Origin: an uncultured Lachnospiraceae bacterium
GTDB lineage: Bacteria > Bacillota > Clostridia > Lachnospirales > Lachnospiraceae
Assembly (NCBI GenBank): GCA_900549995.1
Contig: URQQ01000043.1
Location: forward strand, 1-35,487
Reading direction: 5' to 3'
Length of the DNA: 35,487 nucleotides
The notes below the pieces were generated by a model. That model saw nothing but the letters and a program-made list of their open reading frames with translations. It had not been told where the DNA came from and ran no database searches. The position numbers and the translations under genes are program-made. This document shows positions 18,011 to 26,838 of the stretch, in pieces (position 1 is the first letter of the stretch; every line of letters starts with the position of its first letter).

Positions 18011-21000
18011 GCTCCCTCTTTTTCATATCTTCGAATCACAAACTTCAGGTCTCTGTTTTTATCTGAAGGGATCAGATATTGCTCATGCACCGGAGCCCCC
18101 CAGCTGTCATCTCCTCCGACTCCCATCTGGTCCGCAAGTATTCTTACCCATGTATAATGCGGTTCTGGCAGTTCTTCCTGATGGGATGCAGCCTCCAGTT
18201 CTTTTGCACTGCATGGAAGGACGCTGCCCTCAAACGGATTCCCTTCACTTTCAAATACAAGGCCCTTCTCTTTACCGTCGGTCACTTCCAGCCAGCGGAT
18301 TCCCATATGATTGCCGCATTCCTGAGGCACCAGATACGGTGTTAATTCCGCCGCGGCACTCGTTTCAAATACACCTAACCTTGCCCCTTCCATCCGGTCT
18401 CTGTAATTCTCTTCTGGACCGCATCCATAATATCTTACATGATGGTACTGTTCCTTCAGCTTTACATTCATTCCGAACGCCGGGAGTACCGCCAATCCTT
18501 CTGCTCCTTCATAAAGTGCGTGAATGTGGATTGCCCCGTCACCTGTCACCGTATAAGATACATAACTTTTCGTCTGAGGAATGACCGGCAGCAGATATTC
18601 AAACGTCACACAGATCTGTCCTTTTGATTCCTGTACCACAACATCATTCAGTTTCTGATAGTGGCTGGCCGTCATCCACTGGCCGCATGTATAACCAAGT
18701 CCCGCGCCTCTGTCATTGTCCGTCAATGCCCGGTAAAAGGTCAGTCTTGGAGTTCTTGTAATATATTCTGCACCATCATACCGAAGCGATGCAATTCCTC
18801 CTTCCGTCTTAGAGAACATCACGGAAAATCCTCTTCCTTTTACACCAATATTGACATCCCCATAAATACACTCCATCGGGGGATACATTTCTTTTTTTAC
18901 TTCAGCTTCTATGTTCCTTACATACTGTCCAAAGCAGATTTCATGTCCTTTTTTTGCCCACAGAGCATCTTCCAAAAGCTGCATGGACACTTCAAAAATA
19001 TACTCCCCTTCTTCCTGTAATACGGGATAAGAAATATCTACATACTCTTTTGTCTGCGGCGGCACGTTGATGATCCGATGCTCTTCAAACAGACACTTCT
19101 CCTCCTGTCTGACCCGGAATACAAACTCATAACCTTCTGTGGACACAAAAAGGTTCTCATTCTGGATTGTCACGCCCTGTTCATCCGGAAAGAGTTTTAC
19201 ATTGGAGTAGAGCGCTTTTACCTCCTGGGCTTTCGGCGATGGTTTTCGGTCCGCGAACACAATTCCATTTCCACAGAACTCATAATCTGTAGCCCGCTCA
19301 TCGTGGTCACCGCCATAAGTAAGCACTTCCTCTCCCTGTTCATTGATCCGGTACAGAGACTGGTCAATATAGTCCCAGATAAATCCCCCCTGATATTGTT
19401 CATACTTCTGTTCCAGATCCGTATAAAGTTTCAGCCCTCCGGTGGAATTTCCCATAGAGTGCATATATTCACAGCTGATATACGGCTTCTTGGGCCCTGG
19501 TTCCAGATATTCTTCTATTTCTGCAGGCTTTGCATACATGCGGCTTTCCATATCCGTGATATAGTCATACTTCCGGTTCCAGAATACGCCCTCATAATGT
19601 ACCAGCCTTGTCGCATCATTCTGATGGAAATATTCAGAAATCGCCGCGATATTATCCCCGGCATAGGACTCATTTCCGCAAGACCAGATGAGGATGGACG
19701 GATGATTCTTATCACGCTGGAACATCGACTTCGCTCTGTCAAGAACCGCTTCACGCCACTTTGGAAGGCTTCCCGGAACATTCCATGAAGGCTCACATTC
19801 CCCCATCTTCTGCCAGGAACCATGACTTTCCAGATTCGTCTCATCAATCAGATATATTCCATATTCATCACACAGCTCATACCAGCAGGAATGGTTTGGA
19901 TAATGGGATGTTCTCACCGCATTGATATTATGCTGTTTCATAAACCTGATATCCCACAGCATATCTTCCTTTGTGACGGCTCTTCCCCTGCGTGCGTTAA
20001 ATTCATGACGGTTGATCCCTTTGAAAATAATACGTTTCCCATTGAGGCACATCACCCCGTCTTTTAACTCAAAATTCCGAAATCCAATCTTCTGTGGGAC
20101 TACCTCAATCACCTGTCCCCCTTCCTCTTTCAGACAGATATATAAAGAGTAGAGATATGGATTCTCCGCACTCCACGCACGGACTTCTCCGATGGAAGCT
20201 GTAAGTTCAAGATGTTCTGCACCTGATCTGGTTTCCCTCCAGATACAGCTTCCGTCTCTGTCTTTTAATACAAACTCCACCTGACAATCCAGATTTCCTT
20301 CCATCTCCAGGGCGACAGACAGGCTTCCGCACCGATACTCCTGACAAAGAGATGCCTTTACGAACAGATCGCTGACATGGCTTTTGGGAATGGCATACAG
20401 ATACACGTCCCTGAAAAGACCAGAAAAACGAAAGAAATCCTGATCCTCCAGCCAGCTGGCGCTGCTCCTTTTATATACTTCCACAGCCAGCTTGTTCTCA
20501 CCTTCCTTGAGATAGTCTGTCACTTCGAATTCCGCCGGTGTAAAGCTGTCCTCGCTGTATCCGATAAAACTGCCATTCAGCCAGACATAGATAGCCGTCT
20601 CTGCTCCCTGGAAGGAGAGAAATTTCCGTTTTCCTTTCAAATTCTCCTCTGTCTGGAAGTATTTCACATAACTTCCGACCGGGTTATACTGGCTCGAGAT
20701 TTTGGGCGGACGCAGTGCCTCTTCTCCGTCCCAGGGATACATCGTATTAATGTACTGGTTTCTGTCATATCCCTGCGTCTGAATATGTCCCGGAACCTGA
20801 ATGCTGTCAAACGCACTGCAGTCAAACTCCATTTTATAAAAATCTTTTACCCTCATTGATGGATTTTTTGCATAGGAAAAATACCATGTTCCATTCAGGC
20901 TCTGCCTGAGAGGCATTTTATCTTTCCGTTTTATTTCCTCTTCTTTTTCATAATAAAAATGGTCAGAATGAGCCACTCTTCTGTTCACCGAAAATACTTC

Positions 21001-21042
21001 CGGATTTTCAAGCCAGCAAAGATCTGCCTGTTGTGCTGTCAT
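17986..21042 (-). CDS. lacZ: Beta-galactosidase, glycoside hydrolase family 2
   Basis: 1018 residues, close to the 1024 of E. coli LacZ, with all domains present. The sugar-binding jelly roll is in the first ~220 residues. The GH2 signature N-R-H-E-F-N starts near residue 344 and R-T-S-H-Y-P-N-H near 377. The acid/base E458 lies in W-S-C-G-N-E-S-Y and the nucleophile E525 in Y-I-S-C-E-Y-M-H-S-M-G-N. A Bgal small-chain domain forms the C-terminus. The ATG at 21042 follows AAAGGAG at about 10 bases. No signal peptide is seen, so it hydrolyses imported beta-galactosides in the cytoplasm, giving galactose. It lies 33 bases after the MalG-type permease. The true substrate may be lactose or a plant or host galacto-oligosaccharide; the sequence alone does not decide. 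Confidence 0.95.
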   Translation of the reverse strand: MTAQQADLCWLENPEVFSVNRRVAHSDHFYYEKEEEIKRKDKMPLRQSLNGTWYFSYAKNPSMRVKDFYKMEFDCSAFDSIQVPGHIQTQGYDRNQYINTMYPWDGEEALRPPKISSQYNPVGSYVKYFQTEENLKGKRKFLSFQGAETAIYVWLNGSFIGYSEDSFTPAEFEVTDYLKEGENKLAVEVYKRSSASWLEDQDFFRFSGLFRDVYLYAIPKSHVSDLFVKASLCQEYRCGSLSVALEMEGNLDCQVEFVLKDRDGSCIWRETRSGAEHLELTASIGEVRAWSAENPYLYSLYICLKEEGGQVIEVVPQKIGFRNFELKDGVMCLNGKRIIFKGINRHEFNARRGRAVTKEDMLWDIRFMKQHNINAVRTSHYPNHSCWYELCDEYGIYLIDETNLESHGSWQKMGECEPSWNVPGSLPKWREAVLDRAKSMFQRDKNHPSILIWSCGNESYAGDNIAAISEYFHQNDATRLVHYEGVFWNRKYDYITDMESRMYAKPAEIEEYLEPGPKKPYISCEYMHSMGNSTGGLKLYTDLEQKYEQYQGGFIWDYIDQSLYRINEQGEEVLTYGGDHDERATDYEFCGNGIVFADRKPSPKAQEVKALYSNVKLFPDEQGVTIQNENLFVSTEGYEFVFRVRQEEKCLFEEHRIINVPPQTKEYVDISYPVLQEEGEYIFEVSMQLLEDALWAKKGHEICFGQYVRNIEAEVKKEMYPPMECIYGDVNIGVKGRGFSVMFSKTEGGIASLRYDGAEYITRTPRLTFYRALTDNDRGAGLGYTCGQWMTASHYQKLNDVVVQESKGQICVTFEYLLPVIPQTKSYVSYTVTGDGAIHIHALYEGAEGLAVLPAFGMNVKLKEQYHHVRYYGCGPEENYRDRMEGARLGVFETSAAAELTPYLVPQECGNHMGIRWLEVTDGKEKGLVFESEGNPFEGSVLPCSAKELEAASHQEELPEPHYTWVRILADQMGVGGDDSWGAPVHEQYLIPSDKNRDLKFVIRRYEKEGAWKLTAKY

Positions 21043-21075
21043 AATTTCGATTCTCCTTTCTGCCTTCTGTCATAC

Positions 21076-21915
21076 CTAGCCTTTCACTGAGCCAGTCATA
21101 CCCGCAACAAACTGTTTCTGCATCAGGAAGAATATCAGTGCTGTCGGTATGGTTGCAATTACAACGGCTACCATCATCATACCATAATCTGGTGTATAAG
21201 AAGAGCCCATTGCGGAAATTACCAGCGGAAGTGTCCGTTTTTCCGGTGACTGTAACGCAATCAACGGCCACAGGTAATTGTTCCAGCTTGACATGAATGT
21301 GACAACGATTGCTGCCGCATAACAGGATTTCATTGTTGGCATGAAGATTCGGACAAATATCCTGAATTCACCTAATCCGTCAATTCTTGCCGCTTCCAGC
21401 AATTCCTTCGGAAATGTCTGTGTATTCTGGCGGAAGAAGAAAATCAAAAACGCAGTTGCAATTGCAATAATAATGACTGACATCGGGGTATTTAAAGCAA
21501 TGATCTTCAAAGGGCCAAGCTTGTTAAACTTTGTAAATAACCTGAATAACGGTACCATCAGTGCCGCGAACGGTACCATCATGGATAACAGAATAATATT
21601 AAACACACGTTCTCTGCCTTTGGATTTGTATATTACGAACGCATACCCCGCTGCTGAGGATACAATCATAGCCAGAACCGTAGTAACTACTGCGATCAGC
21701 AGCGAATTTTTAAATGCTGTTGTATACATCAGGTCGGATTGAAGAACCGATTTGAGGTTTTCCATGAAATATGTACCGGGAATCAATGTCCCTTTTGTAA
21801 TATCTACTGTTTTGTTCGTGGCCGCAATTACCATCCAGATCAGTGGAAATACAGACACGATGGATACGATGCTGAGAAATATATATTTTAACACACTTAA
21901 CACTTTGTTACTCAT
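21076..21915 (-). CDS. Sugar ABC transporter permease, MalG/LacG type
   Basis: 279 residues from the ATG at 21915, which has AGGTG 6 bases upstream. A GTG three codons earlier is in frame but poorly placed. There are six hydrophobic segments. The EAA loop that docks the ATPase is E-A-A-R-I-D-G-L-G-E-F-R-I-F, and the C-terminus F-V-A-G-M-T-x-G-S-V-K-G is typical of MalG-type permeases. The start overlaps the end of the MalF-type gene by 8 bases. With the partner permease it forms the membrane channel of a CUT1 importer. No ATPase gene is in the operon, so it must use a shared MsmX/MsmK-type ATPase encoded elsewhere, as is common in Firmicutes. Confidence 0.93.
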   Translation of the reverse strand: MSNKVLSVLKYIFLSIVSIVSVFPLIWMVIAATNKTVDITKGTLIPGTYFMENLKSVLQSDLMYTTAFKNSLLIAVVTTVLAMIVSSAAGYAFVIYKSKGRERVFNIILLSMMVPFAALMVPLFRLFTKFNKLGPLKIIALNTPMSVIIIAIATAFLIFFFRQNTQTFPKELLEAARIDGLGEFRIFVRIFMPTMKSCYAAAIVVTFMSSWNNYLWPLIALQSPEKRTLPLVISAMGSSYTPDYGMMMVAVVIATIPTALIFFLMQKQFVAGMTGSVKG

Positions 21916-22801
21916 TCTTGTCACCTACTTTCAACTGAATAATGGACAGTACAACAATCAGGACGACAACCACATAGGAAACTGCTGCTGCATAGCCAAA
22001 ATCCGGCGAATATTTAAACAATATATTATAAATGTACTGGGATATTGTGATGGTCGCATTGGCCGGCCCTCCCTGTGTGATGTTCATTGGTTCGTCAAAC
22101 AGCTGCAGCGTACCAATCGTCGAATTAATTGTCGTGAATAAAATGATTGGTTTTAAAAGCGGAAGTGTAATACTCTTAAACTTCTGGAAAGCTCCCGCGC
22201 CATCGATTTCTGCCGCCTCATACACCGAATCATCAATGGACTGAAGCCCTGACAGATAAAATACCATATTGTAACCAGTCCACCTCCATGTGATTGCGAT
22301 AATAATCAATATTTTTGCCCACACCGGATTGGTAATCCAGGCAATCGGTTCACTGATCATGTTAAGTTTCATGAGCATTGCATTGACAAAACCATCCGTC
22401 GCAAACAGACTCTTAAATATAATGGAGTATGCGACCAGTGATGTCACACAGGGAAGGAAGATCGCCGTCCTGAACAGTCCTTTACATTTCAGCTTTTTGT
22501 CATTTAAGATTGAAGAAATTACAAGAGCCAGAAGAATCATAATTGGCACCTGTATCACCAGGAATAAGACTGTATTTCCCAAAGCTTTCTTAAACGTCGA
22601 ATCTGTCAGAAGCCTCTTATAATTCGTAATCCCGGCCCAGTTCAGATTATTTCCCGCACCGCTTTGAAATGATGTAAACAAAGACTGCAGCATCGGGTAA
22701 AATACAAACGCAATAATCAGTACAATACTCGGAATGATAAATACCCAGGCACGACGGTCTAATCTCTTCGTCAGCACATTTCCTTTTTTTCTGTTATCCA
22801 T
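21908..22801 (-). CDS. Sugar ABC transporter permease, MalF/LacF type
   Basis: 297 residues with six hydrophobic segments and a basic N-terminus. The EAA loop is E-A-A-E-I-D-G-A-G-A-F-Q-K-F-K-S-I-T-L-P-L-L-K-P. The MalF-type pattern Q-L-F-D-E-P-x-x-I-T-Q-G-G-P lies near the C-terminus. The start ATG follows GAGGAG at about 7 bases. It pairs with the MalG-type permease directly downstream and the lipoprotein directly upstream. It lies 102 bases after the binding-protein gene, with a hairpin in the gap that may lower expression of the permeases relative to the binding protein. Substrate is inferred from the neighbouring beta-galactosidase. Confidence 0.93.
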   Translation of the reverse strand: MDNRKKGNVLTKRLDRRAWVFIIPSIVLIIAFVFYPMLQSLFTSFQSGAGNNLNWAGITNYKRLLTDSTFKKALGNTVLFLVIQVPIMILLALVISSILNDKKLKCKGLFRTAIFLPCVTSLVAYSIIFKSLFATDGFVNAMLMKLNMISEPIAWITNPVWAKILIIIAITWRWTGYNMVFYLSGLQSIDDSVYEAAEIDGAGAFQKFKSITLPLLKPIILFTTINSTIGTLQLFDEPMNITQGGPANATITISQYIYNILFKYSPDFGYAAAVSYVVVVLIVVLSIIQLKVGDKNE

Positions 22802-22841
22802 GCTTTTTCTCCTCTTTTATTTATTCCCTTTCATTGAAAGA

Positions 22842-22876
22842 GCCGATGCAAAATTAATTTCCTTTTTTGCATCAGC
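22842..22876 (-). promoter_or_regulatory. Intercistronic hairpin between binding protein and permease genes
   Basis: Twelve-base arms (22842-22853 and 22865-22876) pair with one G-U wobble around an 11-base loop. No T-run follows on the minus strand, so it is not a full terminator. Such hairpins after binding-protein genes usually protect the upstream mRNA or cause partial attenuation. Confidence 0.6.
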
Positions 22877-22903
22877 CCCTTTAGAATCCATATATTATAC
22901 CCC

Positions 22904-24205
22904 TTATTTTTGTACTGCTGCCTCTGCCTGTTTCTGGTAGTCCGCCAATACTTTATCCACATCGGAGCCGCTTGTGATCTGCTGCACCGCTTCTGTCATC
23001 AAATCTTCAATTGCATATGTACTTTCACCATAGTTTACTGTTGGAACCTGTGTTGTCCATTCAGCCAGATCTTTGAAAACTTCCTGTCCGCCATAGAAGT
23101 CCATGCCTTTTGCATAGTTTTCACAGTCAGATGCTGATTTCAGCGTGCTGACAAGATTAATTTCCTCTGCCAGCGTGTTCATCAGATCTACATTGGATGC
23201 AAATGTCTCTTTGATAAATTCTTTCGCAAGATCTTCATGTCCGACATTTTTAAGAACATACCAGCCCGCACCGCCGATGGAGGATGCATTTACAGACTCA
23301 CTGTTCTGTGCCATTTTCGGAAATTGTGCTACAGCCCATTTTCCAGACTGGTCTTCTGCCTTTACAATCGATGGAGAAATCCAGCATCCGGTAGGAACAG
23401 TTGCCACCTCTCCGTTGTTGAATGCACCTACAAACTGATCCCAGTCAGATACCTGTTTTGAGATTCCGGAATCTAAAATTGCTTTGTATGTATCAATCGC
23501 ATCTTTTAGCCCCTGATTGTCAGCTAAATTCACTTTGCCATCTTCATCTGTATACCAGGTTCCAGCACTCTGCATCATCATACGGATTTGTCCGATGTCT
23601 GACGGGTCAAGTGTCAGCATATCAACTCCACATTTTTCTTTTACTGCCTTGCCAATCTCAATGTATTTATCCCATGTAAGATTGTTCATATCCTCTTTTG
23701 TATATCCTGCCTGCTCAATCAGGTCTGTGCGGTAGAACATTGCCGCTACACCACTGTCAAACGGGCATCCATATGTAGTTCCGTCTTTCTGGTTTACTCC
23801 GGTTTTATATTCTGCAAAATCGTCATTATTTACGACGTCTGACAGGTCAGAAAATTCATCTGCATATGCATTTAAGTATCCCTGAATGCGGTAATCTTCA
23901 ATCAATACTACATCCGGAAGACCTTCATAAGACCCGGATGACAGGCTCGTATTTAATTTTGCCACAATATCATCCTGTGCCATTGTGACTACTTTTATCT
24001 CAACATCTGCATTCTTTTCATTATAGATTTTTGCCGCCTCTTTTGCCGCAGGTATGTTAAATGCCTCATCCCAAGCCCATACAGTTATCTTTTTGTCATC
24101 TTTAGCATTGTCTTCTTTCTTTTGGTCTGCAGAATTTCCACAGGCCGCAAGCCCCATTGTCATAACTCCGGCAAGAACTGCCGCCGCTGCTCTTTTCCAT
24201 TTCAT
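22904..24205 (-). CDS. Extracellular sugar-binding lipoprotein of the galactoside ABC importer
   Basis: 433 residues from the ATG at 24205, which follows GAGGAGGAAAAGG. A frame extension of 22 basic residues upstream is rejected because the ribosome site lies within it. The lipoprotein signal peptide ends with lipobox L-A-A-C (C22), so the mature protein is lipid-anchored outside the membrane. The mature part has the SBP family-1 pattern: I-T-V-W-A-W-D near residue 40, W-D-K-Y and G-C-W-I-S-P in the middle. It is the first gene of the operon and the most abundant product is expected from it. It delivers substrate to the two permeases and may also feed the YesM-type kinase. The ligand is presumably a beta-galactoside, from the co-transcribed lacZ. 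Confidence 0.92.
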   Translation of the reverse strand: MKWKRAAAAVLAGVMTMGLAACGNSADQKKEDNAKDDKKITVWAWDEAFNIPAAKEAAKIYNEKNADVEIKVVTMAQDDIVAKLNTSLSSGSYEGLPDVVLIEDYRIQGYLNAYADEFSDLSDVVNNDDFAEYKTGVNQKDGTTYGCPFDSGVAAMFYRTDLIEQAGYTKEDMNNLTWDKYIEIGKAVKEKCGVDMLTLDPSDIGQIRMMMQSAGTWYTDEDGKVNLADNQGLKDAIDTYKAILDSGISKQVSDWDQFVGAFNNGEVATVPTGCWISPSIVKAEDQSGKWAVAQFPKMAQNSESVNASSIGGAGWYVLKNVGHEDLAKEFIKETFASNVDLMNTLAEEINLVSTLKSASDCENYAKGMDFYGGQEVFKDLAEWTTQVPTVNYGESTYAIEDLMTEAVQQITSGSDVDKVLADYQKQAEAAVQK

Positions 24206-24243
24206 ATTCCTTTTCCTCCTCTTTTTCGTGGCTGTTTTCTTTA

Positions 24244-24271
24244 CTGATATTATTCTACTATGATGAGTCAA
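24244..24271 (-). promoter_or_regulatory. Candidate promoter of the galactoside operon
   Basis: On the minus strand there is -35 TTGACT (24266-24271), a 16-base spacer and -10-like TATCAG (24244-24249), about 40 bases before the binding-protein ATG. The -10 is a weak match, which fits a promoter needing an activator. The AT-rich DNA just upstream (24290-24390) is where YesN-type sites would be expected; none is identified. Confidence 0.4.
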
Positions 24272-24400
24272 AAAACGAATAGGAAATTTTCACTTATAAT
24301 ATAGATAAAATTACAATTTTTACAAATTATAAATCATTAAATGTATACTTTTTTCACATATATGCACTTTTTTAACATGAACATAACAAATTTAAAAAAT

Positions 24401-24425
24401 AAAAAAGAACGTGCCAGGCACATTC
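24401..24425 (-). terminator. Terminator of the diguanylate cyclase gene
   Basis: Eight-base arms (24407-24414 and 24418-24425, one G-U) surround a 3-base loop. On the minus strand a T-run follows (24388-24406). It begins 24 bases after the cyclase stop. Confidence 0.75.
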
Positions 24426-24448
24426 CCTTTTATTTTCTGCTAAGTAAA

Positions 24449-26338
24449 TCAATTTTCAGAATAAATTGTGAATCCATTTTTCCCGCGCTGCTTTGTCTGA
24501 TAAAGCGCCAGATCCGCTTTTTCATAGAGAGTATCAAAATCGGTGCCGTCTGAAGGAGAAATTGACACCCCGATGCTTGCAGTTATCCTGCAGCTTTTTT
24601 CTCCGTCTGTACAGTCAAAGTCCAGGGCTTTGGTTAATTCCTCTGCCTTTTTCTCCGCGCATCTGTCATCCTGCACGGTAATAAATGCCACGAATTCATC
24701 ACCGCCAATTCTCCCCAGTATATCCTGTTCCTGAAAATTCCTTCTGATCATCCGGGTAAACTCCTTAATACAGAAATCACCAAAAGAATGCCCAAAAGTA
24801 TCATTCACCTGTTTGAAATTATCAATGTCAAATATGAACAAGGCCTGGGGTACTTCCGGGTGTTCCAGCAGTTCCTTTGAAATTCTCCTTTTTGTAGCTG
24901 TTTTTGTCATAAACCTTGTCATTTCATCGGTGTATGCCAGCAGTTCTTTCTTCTTATCTTCGCTGATATTTTTCCGGTACGTGAACATATGAAGACATTG
25001 ATCCTCCCGGCAGAGGAATATATAGGTGTCAATTCTCATCCAGAAATATTCACCCCCATCCTGCGTAATCATGAAATCATACTGCAGATGATCGTTCCCG
25101 TTCTCATACTCACGTACTACATTTTCCGGAGTAAAGATATTGATATACCCCTCTCTGAATTCTTCTTTTATCTGTTTTTCAGCAATCACACACAGGCTTT
25201 GGCTATATGGGAGATTTTTTGCTCCCAAACTTTCAAAATAAAGCTCCGTTTTCTGATTAGCCGCACAATTTTTTGTAATATTCAATTCATAAATATTATC
25301 ATAAAGCTGCTCGGTTGCTGTCTCAAAAGCCTCCTGTCTCTCAAATGTCAGCTGTGCTATCTGTCTGGAGAATTTACGGATTACAGCCGTTATGATTAAG
25401 AGTACACAGATAATAATAAGTAAGATTATGATGATGCTCTGATAAAGCTGATATTTGATTTTCTGCACCGTCTCTGTTTTATCCTGTTCAACAACCAGAT
25501 GCCAACGCAGTTCAGGTATATATCTTCCAACTACATAACTTCCATCCAGCTGTTTCCCTTTGTCTGTCCAGGCTGCCATCCCGCTTTTACTTTTATCGAG
25601 CAGCTGCTCTTTGATCTCCTCATGATCTGAGACCAGAAACCAGTCTTTTTTCTGATATCCGGTATAAGATGTTGATACCTGTATGATTCCTTCCTCATCA
25701 ATCAGGCAGGCATTTAAATCATACTTCTCCTCATAAGAGTTCAGAAATTCCTTCAGATAATCTACACGGATTCCAACCCCAATCACTCCGATCAACTCAT
25801 TTTCCTGGTCATAGACCTTACAATTGATAAAGACTGTTATCGCATTTTCTGATCCATTTACCTCATCATTATCAACATTCATAGAGTATTCCGAAGTTCC
25901 ATTTATAAAATTAAAATACCAGTCATTTTCAGGGTTCCCTTCTGTCAGGATTCTGTCCACACCATGATAATTGTAATAGCGTCCTGTGCCCCTGGAGACC
26001 AGAAAGACCGAGTCGAAATTATATTTATTTTTATATGTATTCAGATAATTCTGTATAGTACCTGTATATTCCTCATCCTCTAAATGTTCTGATTCCTCGG
26101 TCAAATGTGATACCAAAAGACTGTCATGCGCCATCGTCTGGGATATATTCACCGGTTTGGTAAACAGCGCCGAAAGCTGATAATATATCCCTTCCGTCGT
26201 AAGTGATGAAACCTGTTCAATCTTATCCAATGATGATTTATAGTTTGCCTGATATGCAAAAAAAGCAGTGACAGAAAAACCAAGCAGTAATATAATACAG
26301 ACTAATAAATTTGTTTTTAAAAGTTCCCTGCTCTTCAC
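24449..26338 (-). CDS. Membrane diguanylate cyclase with dCache-like sensor and GGDEF domain
   Basis: 629 residues; the start ATG follows CAGGAGG. Membrane segment 1 is at about 10-30. An extracellular sensor of about 250 residues resembles dCache domains (for example Y-N-F-D-S-V-F-L-V-S and I-G-V-I-G-V-G-I-R). Membrane segment 2 is at about 300-325. A PAS-like region spans about 345-445. The GGDEF domain is at about 465-629 with the intact active site I-G-G-D-E-F (544-549). It should make cyclic di-GMP in response to an outside signal. The usual R-x-x-D product-inhibition site reads Q-E-Q-D, so feedback inhibition may be weak. It is a single-gene unit ended by its own terminator. A possible -10 TATGAT lies at 26397-26402 with no clear -35. 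Confidence 0.92.
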   Translation of the reverse strand: MKSRELLKTNLLVCIILLLGFSVTAFFAYQANYKSSLDKIEQVSSLTTEGIYYQLSALFTKPVNISQTMAHDSLLVSHLTEESEHLEDEEYTGTIQNYLNTYKNKYNFDSVFLVSRGTGRYYNYHGVDRILTEGNPENDWYFNFINGTSEYSMNVDNDEVNGSENAITVFINCKVYDQENELIGVIGVGIRVDYLKEFLNSYEEKYDLNACLIDEEGIIQVSTSYTGYQKKDWFLVSDHEEIKEQLLDKSKSGMAAWTDKGKQLDGSYVVGRYIPELRWHLVVEQDKTETVQKIKYQLYQSIIIILLIIICVLLIITAVIRKFSRQIAQLTFERQEAFETATEQLYDNIYELNITKNCAANQKTELYFESLGAKNLPYSQSLCVIAEKQIKEEFREGYINIFTPENVVREYENGNDHLQYDFMITQDGGEYFWMRIDTYIFLCREDQCLHMFTYRKNISEDKKKELLAYTDEMTRFMTKTATKRRISKELLEHPEVPQALFIFDIDNFKQVNDTFGHSFGDFCIKEFTRMIRRNFQEQDILGRIGGDEFVAFITVQDDRCAEKKAEELTKALDFDCTDGEKSCRITASIGVSISPSDGTDFDTLYEKADLALYQTKQRGKNGFTIYSEN

Positions 26339-26570
26339 GGTGATCCGCCTCCTGACTGATTCTTCCTTGATATAAAGACATTATTTTCTACCTTACATCA
26401 TAGCATTATTCAGACCGCCCGAGAACAAACACACCCAATATTAAACTTTTTATACTGTATTTTATCTTGTATTTTCCCTGCCGCTGGCTCAGATACATTG
26501 CTGGAGTCTGATCTTCCCAAACTGTTTTTTATCAAGACAGGTTCGAAAAACTTTCCACTAAAACAAAATA

Positions 26571-26601
26571 AAACCGGATTTCTTTTTCAGAAATCCGGCT
26601 T
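26571..26601 (-). terminator. Terminator after tRNA-Arg
   Basis: A stem pairs 26574-26582 with 26590-26598 perfectly around a 7-base loop. A T-rich run follows on the minus strand. It begins directly after the tRNA 3' end. Confidence 0.8.
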
Positions 26602-26605
26602 TCAG

Positions 26606-26677
26606 CACTCCCTGCAGGAATCGAACCTGCAACTAGCCCTTAGGAGGGGCTTGTTATATCCATTTAACTAAGAGAGC
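26606..26677 (-). tRNA. tRNA-Arg (anticodon CCT)
   Basis: It is 72 bases and folds as a cloverleaf. The acceptor stem is GCTCTCT with AGGGAGT (two G-U pairs). The anticodon loop CTCCTAA carries anticodon CCT, which reads AGG arginine codons. The T arm is GCAGG-TTCGATT-CCTGC and the discriminator base is G. CCA is not encoded and must be added after transcription. It has its own promoter and terminator. Confidence 0.93.
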
Positions 26678-26697
26678 TCAATTCATACTGCCCTATT

Positions 26698-26726
26698 ATT
26701 CTATCACTACCGCCGTCTAAAATCAA
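26698..26726 (-). promoter_or_regulatory. Promoter of tRNA-Arg
   Basis: On the minus strand: -35 TTGATT (26721-26726), 17-base spacer, -10 TAGAAT (26698-26703). The -10 ends 20 bases before the tRNA 5' end, leaving a short leader. Confidence 0.65.
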
Positions 26727-26780
26727 CTATAATTTATGCGGTTTCATCCTGTCACTTCTGCCGGACTCACTCCTCTGCAT

Positions 26781-26813
26781 GCCAGATGGATCCGATATGA
26801 TCTCCCATCTGGC
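26781..26813. other. Stem-loop between DUF3881 gene and tRNA
   Basis: Perfect nine-base arms GCCAGATGG (26781-26789) and CCATCTGGC (26805-26813) lie 26 bases after the stop of the DUF3881 gene. There is no T-run on the minus strand, so it may be an imperfect terminator or an mRNA 3' end. Confidence 0.45.
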
Positions 26814-26838
26814 CCACAGTAAGCTTTGCGATTCACCT

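Noticed and set aside
18009..20859. Several plus-strand frames over 150 residues opposite lacZ
   Set aside because: The minus-strand frame is a full, motif-complete beta-galactosidase; the others have no recognisable domain or ribosome site.
24206..24448. Small open frames between the binding-protein gene and the cyclase gene
   Set aside because: The longest minus-strand frame seen is about 15 codons, with no ribosome site, in AT-rich promoter DNA.
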